Below the pieces are notes generated by a model. The model was given only the letters and a program-made list of their open reading frames with translations, was not told where the DNA came from and did not search any database. From Bacteroidales bacterium (GTDB taxonomy: Bacteria; Bacteroidota; Bacteroidia; Bacteroidales; JAADJA01): DNA of 47,369 nt. Shown here in pieces: positions 10,701 to 16,731 of the stretch (position 1 is its first letter; each line of letters starts with the position of its first letter). The stretch lies in NCBI GenBank assembly GCA_016783885.1, contig JADHVR010000024.1, positions 1 through 47,369 on the forward strand, read 5' to 3'. Both the position numbers and the translations under genes were made by a program.

Positions 10701-11169
10701 TGCGACTACCGCTATCCCAACAACTCAAATTGACCGACAAGCTGCATTGTTACTCAGAGATGGAAGCATTACCAGAATGGATGGTGAGTCATCCCTATAT
10801 TTTTCTAAATCAATCAACCAACAACTATTTGTAATCATTTGGCACCGAAACCATTTAGGGATTTTATCAGCGGATGCTTTGATTCCGAATCCTGAAAGAT
10901 ACTATGTTTATGATTTTACAACGGCTATTTCACAGGCTTTTGGAGATGGGCAAAAAGATCTTGGAAGCAGTATATTCGGAATGATTGCAGGTGATGCTAA
11001 TTCAGATGGAAATATTGATGAATTTGATGTAAGTCAAGTCTGGTCGATATTGACTGGTTTTGCTGGATACAATATAGGAGATTTAGATCTTAATGGACAA
11101 GTTAATAATCAGGATAAAAATGATATGTGGTATGAGAATATCGGAGAGGAATCTCAAATTCCTGAATAA
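4786..11169 (+). CDS. Giant secreted protein: two DUF2341-propeller units, Ig, SprB, DUF4082 and dockerin-like module
   Basis: A 2127-residue exported protein, signal peptide to about residue 31. Domain order: DUF2341 (about 32-130), a five-bladed propeller resembling GH43/GH32 enzymes (about 140-475; blade motifs such as FCQDPVLRCFDGIYYIFYTG), a concanavalin/lectin-like region (about 480-640), an Ig-like domain (about 644-722), three SprB repeats (about 723-955), an Ig-like domain split by DUF4082 (about 960-1210), another Ig-like domain (about 1212-1288), a second DUF2341-propeller-lectin unit (about 1293-1903), and finally the VELRD/WHRNHLGI module with dockerin-like Ca-binding repeats (about 1905-2127; DANSDGNIDEFD, DLDLNGQVNNQDKND). 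Glycan binding or hydrolysis is inferred from fold resemblance; catalytic residues were not assigned. It lacks a canonical T9SS tail, so the terminal module may serve for surface retention. It forms a cassette with the next two genes. Confidence 0.82.
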   Translation: MKPNYTSFTIALFIAMIATMGMLTTEFANAQDWYDTDWQYRREVTIENPGATELTDYQVLITLDNSFNFVHVNADGSDIRLTDTDGTTLIPFWIEDWDVGSELARIWFKMPSISIGGSTAYFYYGNSAASSTSDGTTTFSLFDDETWESSGGSLNPVHVATQPWWEATVSYPVVFEDNSFPERARFHMLYDGHHVPGVGHAKGYTTSPDLINWTAWDNGLSGSDRINPIMGVGYTGSTQFAWGDVIKVGLTYHMYPSSGPGTTVHCQSTDLIHWTDQYGGTVTFDALTSDDPSGIGTGVAILKQADGITPIIVDDKYWMIYFHGFSGGSMYMAWADVGDMLTWTTCYSGSPVLTPSGWEGSSLWTPSFVGVNDIYYIYYQGGSPYRIGFASAPATSGGNPVTPDNTPWTKSPNNPVITNTHGWDNGFCQDPVLRCFDGIYYIFYTGDPPWTNGFAYSDSPEGPWTQYGETGGGGANWTETGTPSVSNGIISFTSGQAIHSTILFTPGNAVGFRANFGPSGGGYRWGGFISGTGSSGGNDRAVIENYPVNIDLYLQTYPSSNLLTGLDNQFHVYEVLWELGRADAIVEHGLASTFSTTNVPSISLPLSFHNYTEPSPFDLDWVFIRNYSNPEPSSNVGLEQTFYTEPPVVNSPVIYCQGEIAVPLTATGTNLLWYTTPTGGTGSPVAPTPSTAIQGATSYYVSQTLNGYESERAQIDVIVNETPEAPIADVIQPTCTAPGGTITVTSPLTGLSFSIDGIDYSNTTGIFTEVNPGSYNLTAKNNYDCISPEIPIVINAFPGSPIAPTAMVTQPTCTVATGTITITAPSGPGMTYSKDGIDYTNTTGIFTEVEPGIYILTAKDISGCISLGTSVTVDPAPETPQAPTADVTQPTCNVPTGTITVTSSITGLFFSIDGVDYTNTTGVFTDVYPGTYDLTAKNSSGCISLATIIIVNDAPSSITGTIAAIDDSICRGEPFQLQLTEATGQPPFTLIVNGREYSGVIIESSFTTIPTADETIWDPTATPAILDNGLSTPYELGVKFKATANGYIKGIRFYKGLGNTGIHVGRLWTSDGILLGAATFMDETPTGWQQVLFITPVAITADTTYVASYSDPAGHFSLTMPYFNDTLVTSANELLQTLPSPTGSPANGVYNTTVGAFPDTTYEQSPNYWVDVVFAYSVDSAMVTSNLTSISDNGGCTTTGNPLSSAVVNILNPNAPIVNSPVFYYQGDVAVPLTAIGINLLWYTTPSGGIGSPDAPIPSTAIPGTTTYYVTQTIDGCESPRALIEVMVTGESGWFNENWQYRRPITISNPAGIPLTDYQVMISLDNSFDFTKANPDGSDIRVSDVDGTTLISFWIEHWNVTIQEALIWIKIPLISTNGSTIFLYYGNTSAFSASNGSTTFNLFDDDWDLPIVTLNPIQVSSQSWWESEVSYPIVFEDNSFPSRDRFHMQYDGHFVIGHAKGYATSPDLINWTPWDNGLSGSDRINPTMGVGYTGNVQYAWGDLFKVDSIYHMYPSRGPGVTVHCQSNDLVHWNDQYGGTVAFDALTSDDPSGIGTGVALLKEADGITPIIVDDKYWMIYFHGFSGGPVYMAWADTNDLLSWTTSYGGSPVLTPSGWEGSRLWTPSFTYVNDIYYIYYQGGSPYQIGFASAPASSGGTPLRPDNTTWTKSPDNPVITNTHGWDNGFCQDPTLRCFDGIYYIFYTGDPPWTNGFAYSDNPEGPWTQYGASPGGDTNWTIGGNPSVSNGIISFDNPGSYIQSPETFSEGCALGYRANYKGGTTAYKWAGFINGYIEPFTYIGVASTVGTDLILTNYTTGPREWTSLGPISDSFHVYELTWSSGETKAYIDHSLAAIGALTNYVPTGPLPVSVRNHSDSMYGLDMDWIYLRKYIDPEPVSTIGDEEIIKFLDIKVILEGPFEGSNMNTLLNDLTILPLIQPYNTTPWNYPGIEAVTEIPNPDVVDWILVELRDATDATTAIPTTQIDRQAALLLRDGSITRMDGESSLYFSKSINQQLFVIIWHRNHLGILSADALIPNPERYYVYDFTTAISQAFGDGQKDLGSSIFGMIAGDANSDGNIDEFDVSQVWSILTGFAGYNIGDLDLNGQVNNQDKNDMWYENIGEESQIPE
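4879..6702 (+). repeat. DUF2341-propeller unit, copy A
   Basis: First of three paralogous units of about 610 codons. It begins at WYDTDWQYRR and ends near the DWVFIRNYSNPEPSS segment. It is the most diverged copy overall, but between about 6010 and 6120 it is almost base-identical to copy C (12478-12590). Confidence 0.75.
6955..7653 (+). repeat. Three tandem SprB repeats
   Basis: Three in-frame repeats of about 78 residues. Each has QPTC near its start, a TITVTS-like strand, SIDG[IV]DY[ST]NTTG[IV]F, and then L-T-A-K and a cysteine (C-I-S) near its end. These are adhesin-type repeats named after the SprB gliding adhesin; the paired cysteines probably form a disulfide in each repeat. Confidence 0.75.
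8662..10494 (+). repeat. DUF2341-propeller unit, copy B
   Basis: Second copy of the unit, in the same gene as copy A. It starts at WFNENWQYRR and ends at EPVSTIG. The segment 9121-9173 is base-identical to 11807-11859 in copy C, and 9358-9470 differs from copy C only at a few positions. Confidence 0.75.
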
Positions 11170-11264
11170 ACTATTAAAAATATTTTTATTAAAAAGTGAA
11201 AATGTTTTTGAAATCAAGAAAAATTTGAATTATATTTTATAACTATCACAAAAATTAATTAGTC

Positions 11265-14200
11265 ATGAAAACAATCCACTCTTTTTTAAAAATGTTATTT
11301 CTTATAGCAACGATTAGTTTGCTAAATACTGGGCTTACAAGAGCGCAGGCCTGGTACGATTCTGACTGGCAGTATCGGAAGCCAGTTAGTATTGCGAATC
11401 CGGGAGGAACTCCTCTAACGGAATATCAGGTATTGATTACCCTGAATAGTTCATTTGATTTTACGAAGGCACAGATAGACGGAAGTGATATCAGAATAAC
11501 GGTTGCGAATGGGACTACAATTATTCCGTTCTGGATTGAGAATTGGGATGCGGGTACTCAGGAAGCATATATATGGGTTAAGATGCCTACGGTTCCATCT
11601 GGAGGATCAACAGCGTACCTCTATTATGGAAATTCATCTGCAGCATCAGCCAGTGAGGGGAGCAATACCTTCAGTTTATTCGATGACGATTGGGACGTGC
11701 CTACTGTTACACTCAATCCTGTCCAGGTTGCTACACAGCCTTGGTGGGAAGCTCAGGTATCATACCCACTAGTATTTGAAGATAACTCATTTCCTGGTCG
11801 TGACCGTTTTCATATGCAATACGATGGTCATTTTGTAATCGGACATGCCAAAGGTTACGCTACATCACCTGATTTAATTAATTGGACAGCCTGGGACAAT
11901 GGATTACCCGGAAGTGCCCGAATCAATCCGACTATGGGTGTAGGTTATACAGGTGGTGTAGAGTTTGCATGGGGTGATCTATTCAAAGTGGGTTCAATTT
12001 ACCACATGTATCCCTCTCAAGGTCCGGGCGTAACGGTCCACTGCCAATCTAATGATCTTGTTCACTGGACCGATCAATATGGTGGTACAGTTGCTTTTGA
12101 TGCATTAACTTCTGATGATCCATCCGGGATTGGTACAGGAGTAGCCCTGCTGAAAGAGGCAGATGGTATAACTCCTATTATTGTAGATGATAAGTATTGG
12201 ATGATATACTTCCATGGCTTTAGCGGAGGATCAATGTATATGGCATATACAGATGTCGCTGGTGACTTGTTAACCTGGACTACAAGTTACAGTGGGAGTC
12301 CGGTTCTTGTACCAAGCGGATGGGAGGGAAGTCAACTTTGGACACCGTCGTTTACGGGTGTTAATGACACTTACTATATATACTACCAGGGAGGTTCACC
12401 TTATAAGATTGGTTTTGCAAGCGGACCTGCCTCCAGTGGTGGAACACCTCTCAGACCGGACAACACAACATGGACGAAATCTCCAAACAACCCGGTGATC
12501 ACCAATACTCATGGTTGGGATAATGGTTTTTGCCAGGACCCCGTATTGAGGTGTTTCGACGGTGTATACTATATTTTCTATACGGGAGACTCTCCCTGGA
12601 CAAACGGATTTGCTTATTCCGACAGTCCTGAAGGACCTTGGACACAGTATGGAGCATCAGGAGGCGGAGGTACAAACTGGACTATTAGTGGTAATCCTAC
12701 CGTATCCAATGGCATCATAAGTTTTACGAATACAGGCAGCTCTATCCAATCACCTGATACTTATTCAGAGGGTAGTGCCCTGGGGTACAAAGCTAATTAT
12801 AAAGGAGGTTCTTCTGCTTATAAATGGGTGGGGTTTATCGATGAGGTTAGTCCTCCTTTTACCAATATTGGTGTTGCACAGACTATTGGTACAAATCTTA
12901 TACTAAGCAATTACATTACAGCCAGAGGATGGGCCTCACTCGGACCGCTAACTGATTCCTTTCAAATTTATGAACTTGTCTGGCTCACTGGCGAAACAAG
13001 AGCATACGTTGACCATTCATCCACTGCAGTTGGTACTGTTAGTACCCAGGTCCCACCAGGTCCACTTCCTGTAGGTGTCAGAAATTATTCAGATGACACA
13101 TATGGTCTTGAGGTCGATTGGATTTACGTACGCAAATTTAATGATCCGGAGCCGTCAGCAACTTTTGAAGAGGAGCAGAGCCTGACCAGCCTCTGGACTG
13201 GGGCTATTGACACCGATTGGAGTAATCCAGGTAACTGGAGTGCAGGTGTGCCCGAAAGCTATTCCAAGGTTTCAATACCCTCTGCTCCTGCTAACCAACC
13301 ACATGTTACAGCTTTGGCTGTTTCTCCTTCTCAATGTGATGATTTGACCATTGAAAGTGGAGCAGTAGTAACCATTGATGCAGGAAAAGCATTGACTGTA
13401 ACCGGAACTTTATTGAACAATGCAGGTAATACCGGTCTTGTCATCCTTTCCGATGCTTCAGGTACCGGATCACTTATTGAAAGTAATGGTGTTAATGCTT
13501 CGGTTAACCGATATCTTACCGATGATAAATGGCATTATGTCTCTGCACCGGTTGACGATCCTCTTGCAGGCGTTTTCCTGGGTATTTATATGATGGAATG
13601 GGATGAACCTTCAGGACAATGGACTTATATTACTGATCCCAATTATGTGATGAGTACCGATATGGAAGGATTTTCAATCTGGACATGGGACCCTGGTACA
13701 GTTACGTTCACAGGTAATCTTAATACCGGATCAAAGACATTTAATGTAACCAACACCTCTGGAGCCTCCCATAACAGTAAGGGTTTCAACTTTAGTGGTA
13801 ATCCATATCCCAGTTCAGTTAACTGGAATGTAGATGACGGGAGCGGCTGGACAAGAACAGCAGGAAATGTCGATCTTTCACTTTATATCTGGAACCATGA
13901 TGTAGGTAATTATGGCGTTTATATAAAGGATGGAAGTACAGGCACTAACGGTGTGGATAGCATTATTCCTCCCCACCAGGGATTCTTCGTTCATTGCTCT
14001 GAGGCAACAGGGTATATTGGTGTTAACAACGGAGCAAGGGTGCATTCTTCTAAGGATATTTTGAAGTCCGGTACAAGCTTTAACGAGCCAATGCTTAAAC
14101 TTAGGGTTAGCGGTAACAATTATGCTGATGAAATCCTGTTTCGTATTGATCCATTAGCAAGCATTCAATATGACAATCTGTTCGATGCCCTCAAGTACAG

Positions 14201-14741
14201 GGGAGATGAAGAAGCGCCACAATTGTATTCGCTTTCTAAAGACAGCCGGGAGTTATCTGTCAATGCATTCCCTGTATCAGATGATTATAATGTTATTCCT
14301 CTTGGACTGGAAGTTGGTTTAGATGCTACTTATACCATTTTAATTACTGAGTTCATTGGTTTTGATCCGGCGGATAACATTTATCTCGAAGATGTAAAAG
14401 AAGGTATATTTACAAAGCTTAATGCCAACTGTACATATAGCTTCACTGCCAATCCTCTTGATGAACCGCTGAGGTTCCTGCTTCATTTGAATGGGGGACT
14501 GGCAGTGCCAGAATACTTGAATGAATTGATTAACATATACTCCCTGAATAAAAATATATATGTTGAAGTTCCGGGAAACACCAAAGGTAACATTGTTGTT
14601 TACAACATAATTGGACAAGAAGTTACAAACACTTCCATTAAAAATATACTAAATAAGATATCCCTTGATAAGAGTGCATATTATGTTGTGAAGGTTTTGA
14701 GTGATGAAGGAGTTGTAACCGAAAAGGTATTTGTTAAGTAA
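11265..14741 (+). CDS. Secreted DUF2341-propeller protein with T9SS tail
   Basis: An 1158-residue exported protein. It has a signal peptide to about residue 28 (ending LTRAQ), DUF2341 (about 29-125), a five-bladed GH43/GH32-like propeller (about 138-470), a lectin-like region (about 475-635), and a repetitive beta-rich region starting LWTGAIDTDWSNPGNWSAG at about residue 640, common in Bacteroidota surface proteins. It closes with a Por/T9SS sorting domain (about 1081-1158; VVYNIIGQEVTN, LDKSAYYVVKVLSDEG, EKVFVK). It lies 95 bp after the giant gene and is paralogous to it over the first 635 residues. The T9SS tail implies outer-surface delivery. The enzymatic activity, most plausibly a glycosidase, is inferred only from the fold. 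Confidence 0.82.
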   Translation: MKTIHSFLKMLFLIATISLLNTGLTRAQAWYDSDWQYRKPVSIANPGGTPLTEYQVLITLNSSFDFTKAQIDGSDIRITVANGTTIIPFWIENWDAGTQEAYIWVKMPTVPSGGSTAYLYYGNSSAASASEGSNTFSLFDDDWDVPTVTLNPVQVATQPWWEAQVSYPLVFEDNSFPGRDRFHMQYDGHFVIGHAKGYATSPDLINWTAWDNGLPGSARINPTMGVGYTGGVEFAWGDLFKVGSIYHMYPSQGPGVTVHCQSNDLVHWTDQYGGTVAFDALTSDDPSGIGTGVALLKEADGITPIIVDDKYWMIYFHGFSGGSMYMAYTDVAGDLLTWTTSYSGSPVLVPSGWEGSQLWTPSFTGVNDTYYIYYQGGSPYKIGFASGPASSGGTPLRPDNTTWTKSPNNPVITNTHGWDNGFCQDPVLRCFDGVYYIFYTGDSPWTNGFAYSDSPEGPWTQYGASGGGGTNWTISGNPTVSNGIISFTNTGSSIQSPDTYSEGSALGYKANYKGGSSAYKWVGFIDEVSPPFTNIGVAQTIGTNLILSNYITARGWASLGPLTDSFQIYELVWLTGETRAYVDHSSTAVGTVSTQVPPGPLPVGVRNYSDDTYGLEVDWIYVRKFNDPEPSATFEEEQSLTSLWTGAIDTDWSNPGNWSAGVPESYSKVSIPSAPANQPHVTALAVSPSQCDDLTIESGAVVTIDAGKALTVTGTLLNNAGNTGLVILSDASGTGSLIESNGVNASVNRYLTDDKWHYVSAPVDDPLAGVFLGIYMMEWDEPSGQWTYITDPNYVMSTDMEGFSIWTWDPGTVTFTGNLNTGSKTFNVTNTSGASHNSKGFNFSGNPYPSSVNWNVDDGSGWTRTAGNVDLSLYIWNHDVGNYGVYIKDGSTGTNGVDSIIPPHQGFFVHCSEATGYIGVNNGARVHSSKDILKSGTSFNEPMLKLRVSGNNYADEILFRIDPLASIQYDNLFDALKYRGDEEAPQLYSLSKDSRELSVNAFPVSDDYNVIPLGLEVGLDATYTILITEFIGFDPADNIYLEDVKEGIFTKLNANCTYSFTANPLDEPLRFLLHLNGGLAVPEYLNELINIYSLNKNIYVEVPGNTKGNIVVYNIIGQEVTNTSIKNILNKISLDKSAYYVVKVLSDEGVVTEKVFVK
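11349..13176 (+). repeat. DUF2341-propeller unit, copy C
   Basis: Third copy, in the following gene. It is a mosaic: B-like over about 11800-12475 and A-like over about 12478-12590. Confidence 0.75.
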
Positions 14742-14745
14742 AAAA

Positions 14746-14790
14746 CATCTCCCTTATCTCTCTCCTTCGGGAGACAGAGTCAAGGGATGA
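14746..14790 (+). terminator. Hairpin with UUCG tetraloop between cassette genes
   Basis: TCTCC-TTCG-GGAGA (14761-14774) sits inside a longer imperfect stem (CATCTCCCTT with AAGGGATGA). There is no T-run, so it may stabilise or attenuate the transcript rather than end it. Confidence 0.4.
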
Positions 14791-14829
14791 TCAGGTTAAA
14801 TTATGTTGAAAAAACAAAATAGTATAGAT

Positions 14830-15048
14830 ATGAAAAAAGCATTAAAAATTTTATTTGTTACATGCATTTTTTTGGCATTCCCACTATTTACATTTGCTCA
14901 GAGTCCACCTCATCCGAACGGTGGTAGTGGGCCAGGTACAGGTAACACACCCGTAGGCGGAGGTGCACCTATTGACGGCGGATTATCTATCATGCTGGTA
15001 TTAGGTGCTGCTTATGGTGCTAAGAAAGTTAATAATTTGAAAAAGTAA
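14830..15048 (+). CDS. Minimal PID-CTERM-like sorting-signal protein
   Basis: A 72-residue protein: signal peptide (MKKALKILFVTCIFLAFPLF, cleavage likely after TFAQ), a spacer of about 25 residues almost wholly Pro/Gly/Ser/His, then APIDGG followed by a short hydrophobic helix and a basic end (GAKKVNNLKK). The tail resembles the PID-CTERM protein-sorting signal described for Bacteroidota. I chose the ATG at 14830 because the signal peptide starts there; an upstream in-frame ATG at 14803 would add nine polar residues. It is the last gene of the secreted-protein cassette, 17 nt before the duplicated terminator. After signal cleavage almost nothing but the anchor remains. Confidence 0.6.
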   Translation: MKKALKILFVTCIFLAFPLFTFAQSPPHPNGGSGPGTGNTPVGGGAPIDGGLSIMLVLGAAYGAKKVNNLKK

Positions 15049-15073
15049 ACATTTTTTTCTTAGCATAAAAATT

Positions 15074-15111
15074 AAAACCTTATTCTGATGGTTCAGGGTA
15101 AGGTTTTTTTT
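15074..15111 (+). terminator. Terminator hairpin, copy 2 of the duplicated 46-bp element
   Basis: The same 15-bp stem and TGGT loop as at 4190-4226, followed by T8. It directly follows the PID-CTERM-like gene and ends the cassette transcript. Confidence 0.8.
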
Positions 15112-15144
15112 ACTTTTACTGAAATTATCTTTACCCAAACTAAA

Positions 15145-16239
15145 GTGGATATAATAAGGCCAACATTTATTCTGAATGAAAAAATCTGCAGAAGAAATAT
15201 CCGGCAGATGACTCAGAAAGCTAAAAAGAACAATCTTATCTTTCGCCCTCACTTTAAAACCCACCAATCCGAAACTATAGGAAATTGGTGTAAAGAAACT
15301 GGTGTAAATAAAATTACTGTGTCATCTGTTCAAATGGCAGAATATTTTGCAAATGCCGGCTGGACAGATATCCTAATCGCATTTCCAGTGAACCTTCCCG
15401 AGATCGGTCAAATTAATAATTTGTTACAGAAAGTGAAACTTCATTTATTGGTTGAGTCTGATTACTCAACTAACTACCTGAATAAAAACTTAGCCGGAAA
15501 AACTGGAATATATATTAAAATTGATACGGGTTATCACAGAACGGGAATTGCCTCCAACAACTTTAACGAAATAAAAAAAATTCTTAAGATTATCAGGAAT
15601 TCGGGAAACTTAGAGTTTACAGGATTATTAACACATGCGGGGCATTCTTATAATTGTAAAAGTAAGGAAGAAATTATTAAAAACCATGATGATTCAATAA
15701 ATCAACTGAAGATTATCAAAAATTATTTTTATAGAGATTTTCCTGATGCGATAATTTCAATTGGTGATACTCCTTCGTGCAGTATAGCCAGGGATTTTGA
15801 CGGAACTGATGAAATCAGGCCGGGCAATTTTATTTTTTATGACGTGATGCAAAGCTATTTGGGATCTTGCAAAGTTAATGATATTGCTGTAGCATTGGCT
15901 TGTCCGATTGTCGCGAAACATCCGGAAAGAAACGAAATAGTCATTTATGGGGGTGCGGTTCATCTCTCGAAAGAATTCGTTTTAAACAATAAAAAGGAAA
16001 AAGTATATGGATTGGTTGTTAAACTTAATCAAAATGGATGGAGTGAACCACTATCCGATTCCTGGGTTTCAAATTTATCACAGGAGCATGGCATTATAAA
16101 AGTTTCTAAGAATAAGAAATTATTTGAAAGTTTAAATATTGGTGAAATTGTTGGTTTACTTCCCGTCCATTCATGCCTTGCAGCTAATTTAGTAAATAAC
16201 TACAAAACTATAAATGGCGATATTATAAACAAGTTATAA
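15145..16239 (+). CDS. D-threonine aldolase / D-serine dehydratase-like PLP enzyme
   Basis: An alanine-racemase-fold (type III) PLP enzyme of the DSD1/D-threonine aldolase family. The PLP lysine motif FRPHFKTHQS is near the N-terminus and the C-terminal metal-binding HxC is present (PVHSCLAANL). Conserved barrel segments include YIKIDTGYHRTG, GLLTHAGHSY and DEIRPGNFIFYD. Such enzymes cleave D-threonine or other D-3-hydroxyamino acids, or dehydrate D-serine. The frame is open back to an ATG at 15088, but that codon lies inside the terminator hairpin, and the family consensus (x-[IV]-x-[KR]-P-T-[FL]-x-[LI]-[ND]) begins at residue 2 or 3 after the GTG at 15145, which I prefer. The substrate cannot be told from sequence. 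Confidence 0.78.
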   Translation: MDIIRPTFILNEKICRRNIRQMTQKAKKNNLIFRPHFKTHQSETIGNWCKETGVNKITVSSVQMAEYFANAGWTDILIAFPVNLPEIGQINNLLQKVKLHLLVESDYSTNYLNKNLAGKTGIYIKIDTGYHRTGIASNNFNEIKKILKIIRNSGNLEFTGLLTHAGHSYNCKSKEEIIKNHDDSINQLKIIKNYFYRDFPDAIISIGDTPSCSIARDFDGTDEIRPGNFIFYDVMQSYLGSCKVNDIAVALACPIVAKHPERNEIVIYGGAVHLSKEFVLNNKKEKVYGLVVKLNQNGWSEPLSDSWVSNLSQEHGIIKVSKNKKLFESLNIGEIVGLLPVHSCLAANLVNNYKTINGDIINKL

Positions 16240-16302
16240 TATGTAATAGGTTAAACGTTATATGATATATGATGAAAAAGAAACATAAAATTACATGAAA
16301 TT

Positions 16303-16650
16303 ATGGATAAAATAGAAGAATTCAGGGAATATAGAAAAAGGATGAACGAAAAATTACTGGCTGGAAACAATAAGGTCATTACACGTATATTTAATCTTGA
16401 TAAAAATGCTTATATGGATGGAGCTTTACCGGCAAAAACCAAAGAGATGTTAGGATTGGTAAGCTCAATGGTTTTACGGTGTGACGATTGCATTAAATAC
16501 CACCTGGAAAAATGTTATGAACATGGGATTAATAATGAACAAATGCATGAAATATTTGCAATCGCAAATTTAATTGGCGGAACTATTGTTTTACCACATA
16601 ACAGAAGAGCAATTGAATATTGGGAATTATTATGCCAGTCAAAAGATTAA
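16303..16650 (+). CDS. Carboxymuconolactone decarboxylase family protein (AhpD-like)
   Basis: A 115-residue all-helical protein with the redox motif CxxCxxxH (CDDCIKYH) and the surrounding family pattern (TKEMLGLVSSMVLRCDDC, then HEIFAIANLIGG). Members with this motif act as alkylhydroperoxidases that pass electrons to peroxiredoxin; others are decarboxylases. The CxxC favours a redox role, which fits the peroxide-defence genes a few kilobases away, although those lie on the other strand. It sits 63 bp after the PLP-enzyme gene. Confidence 0.8.
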   Translation: MDKIEEFREYRKRMNEKLLAGNNKVITRIFNLDKNAYMDGALPAKTKEMLGLVSSMVLRCDDCIKYHLEKCYEHGINNEQMHEIFAIANLIGGTIVLPHNRRAIEYWELLCQSKD

Positions 16651-16731
16651 TACTGATAGAATTTTATTAAATTAGATTATTCTCATTTGTTCTGTTTTTG
16701 TAAAATATAAATATATAGGTTATTAAATGCA

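Noticed and set aside
15088..15144. N-terminal extension of the D-threonine-aldolase-like protein
   Set aside because: These codons lie in the terminator hairpin and T-run and do not match the family N-terminus.
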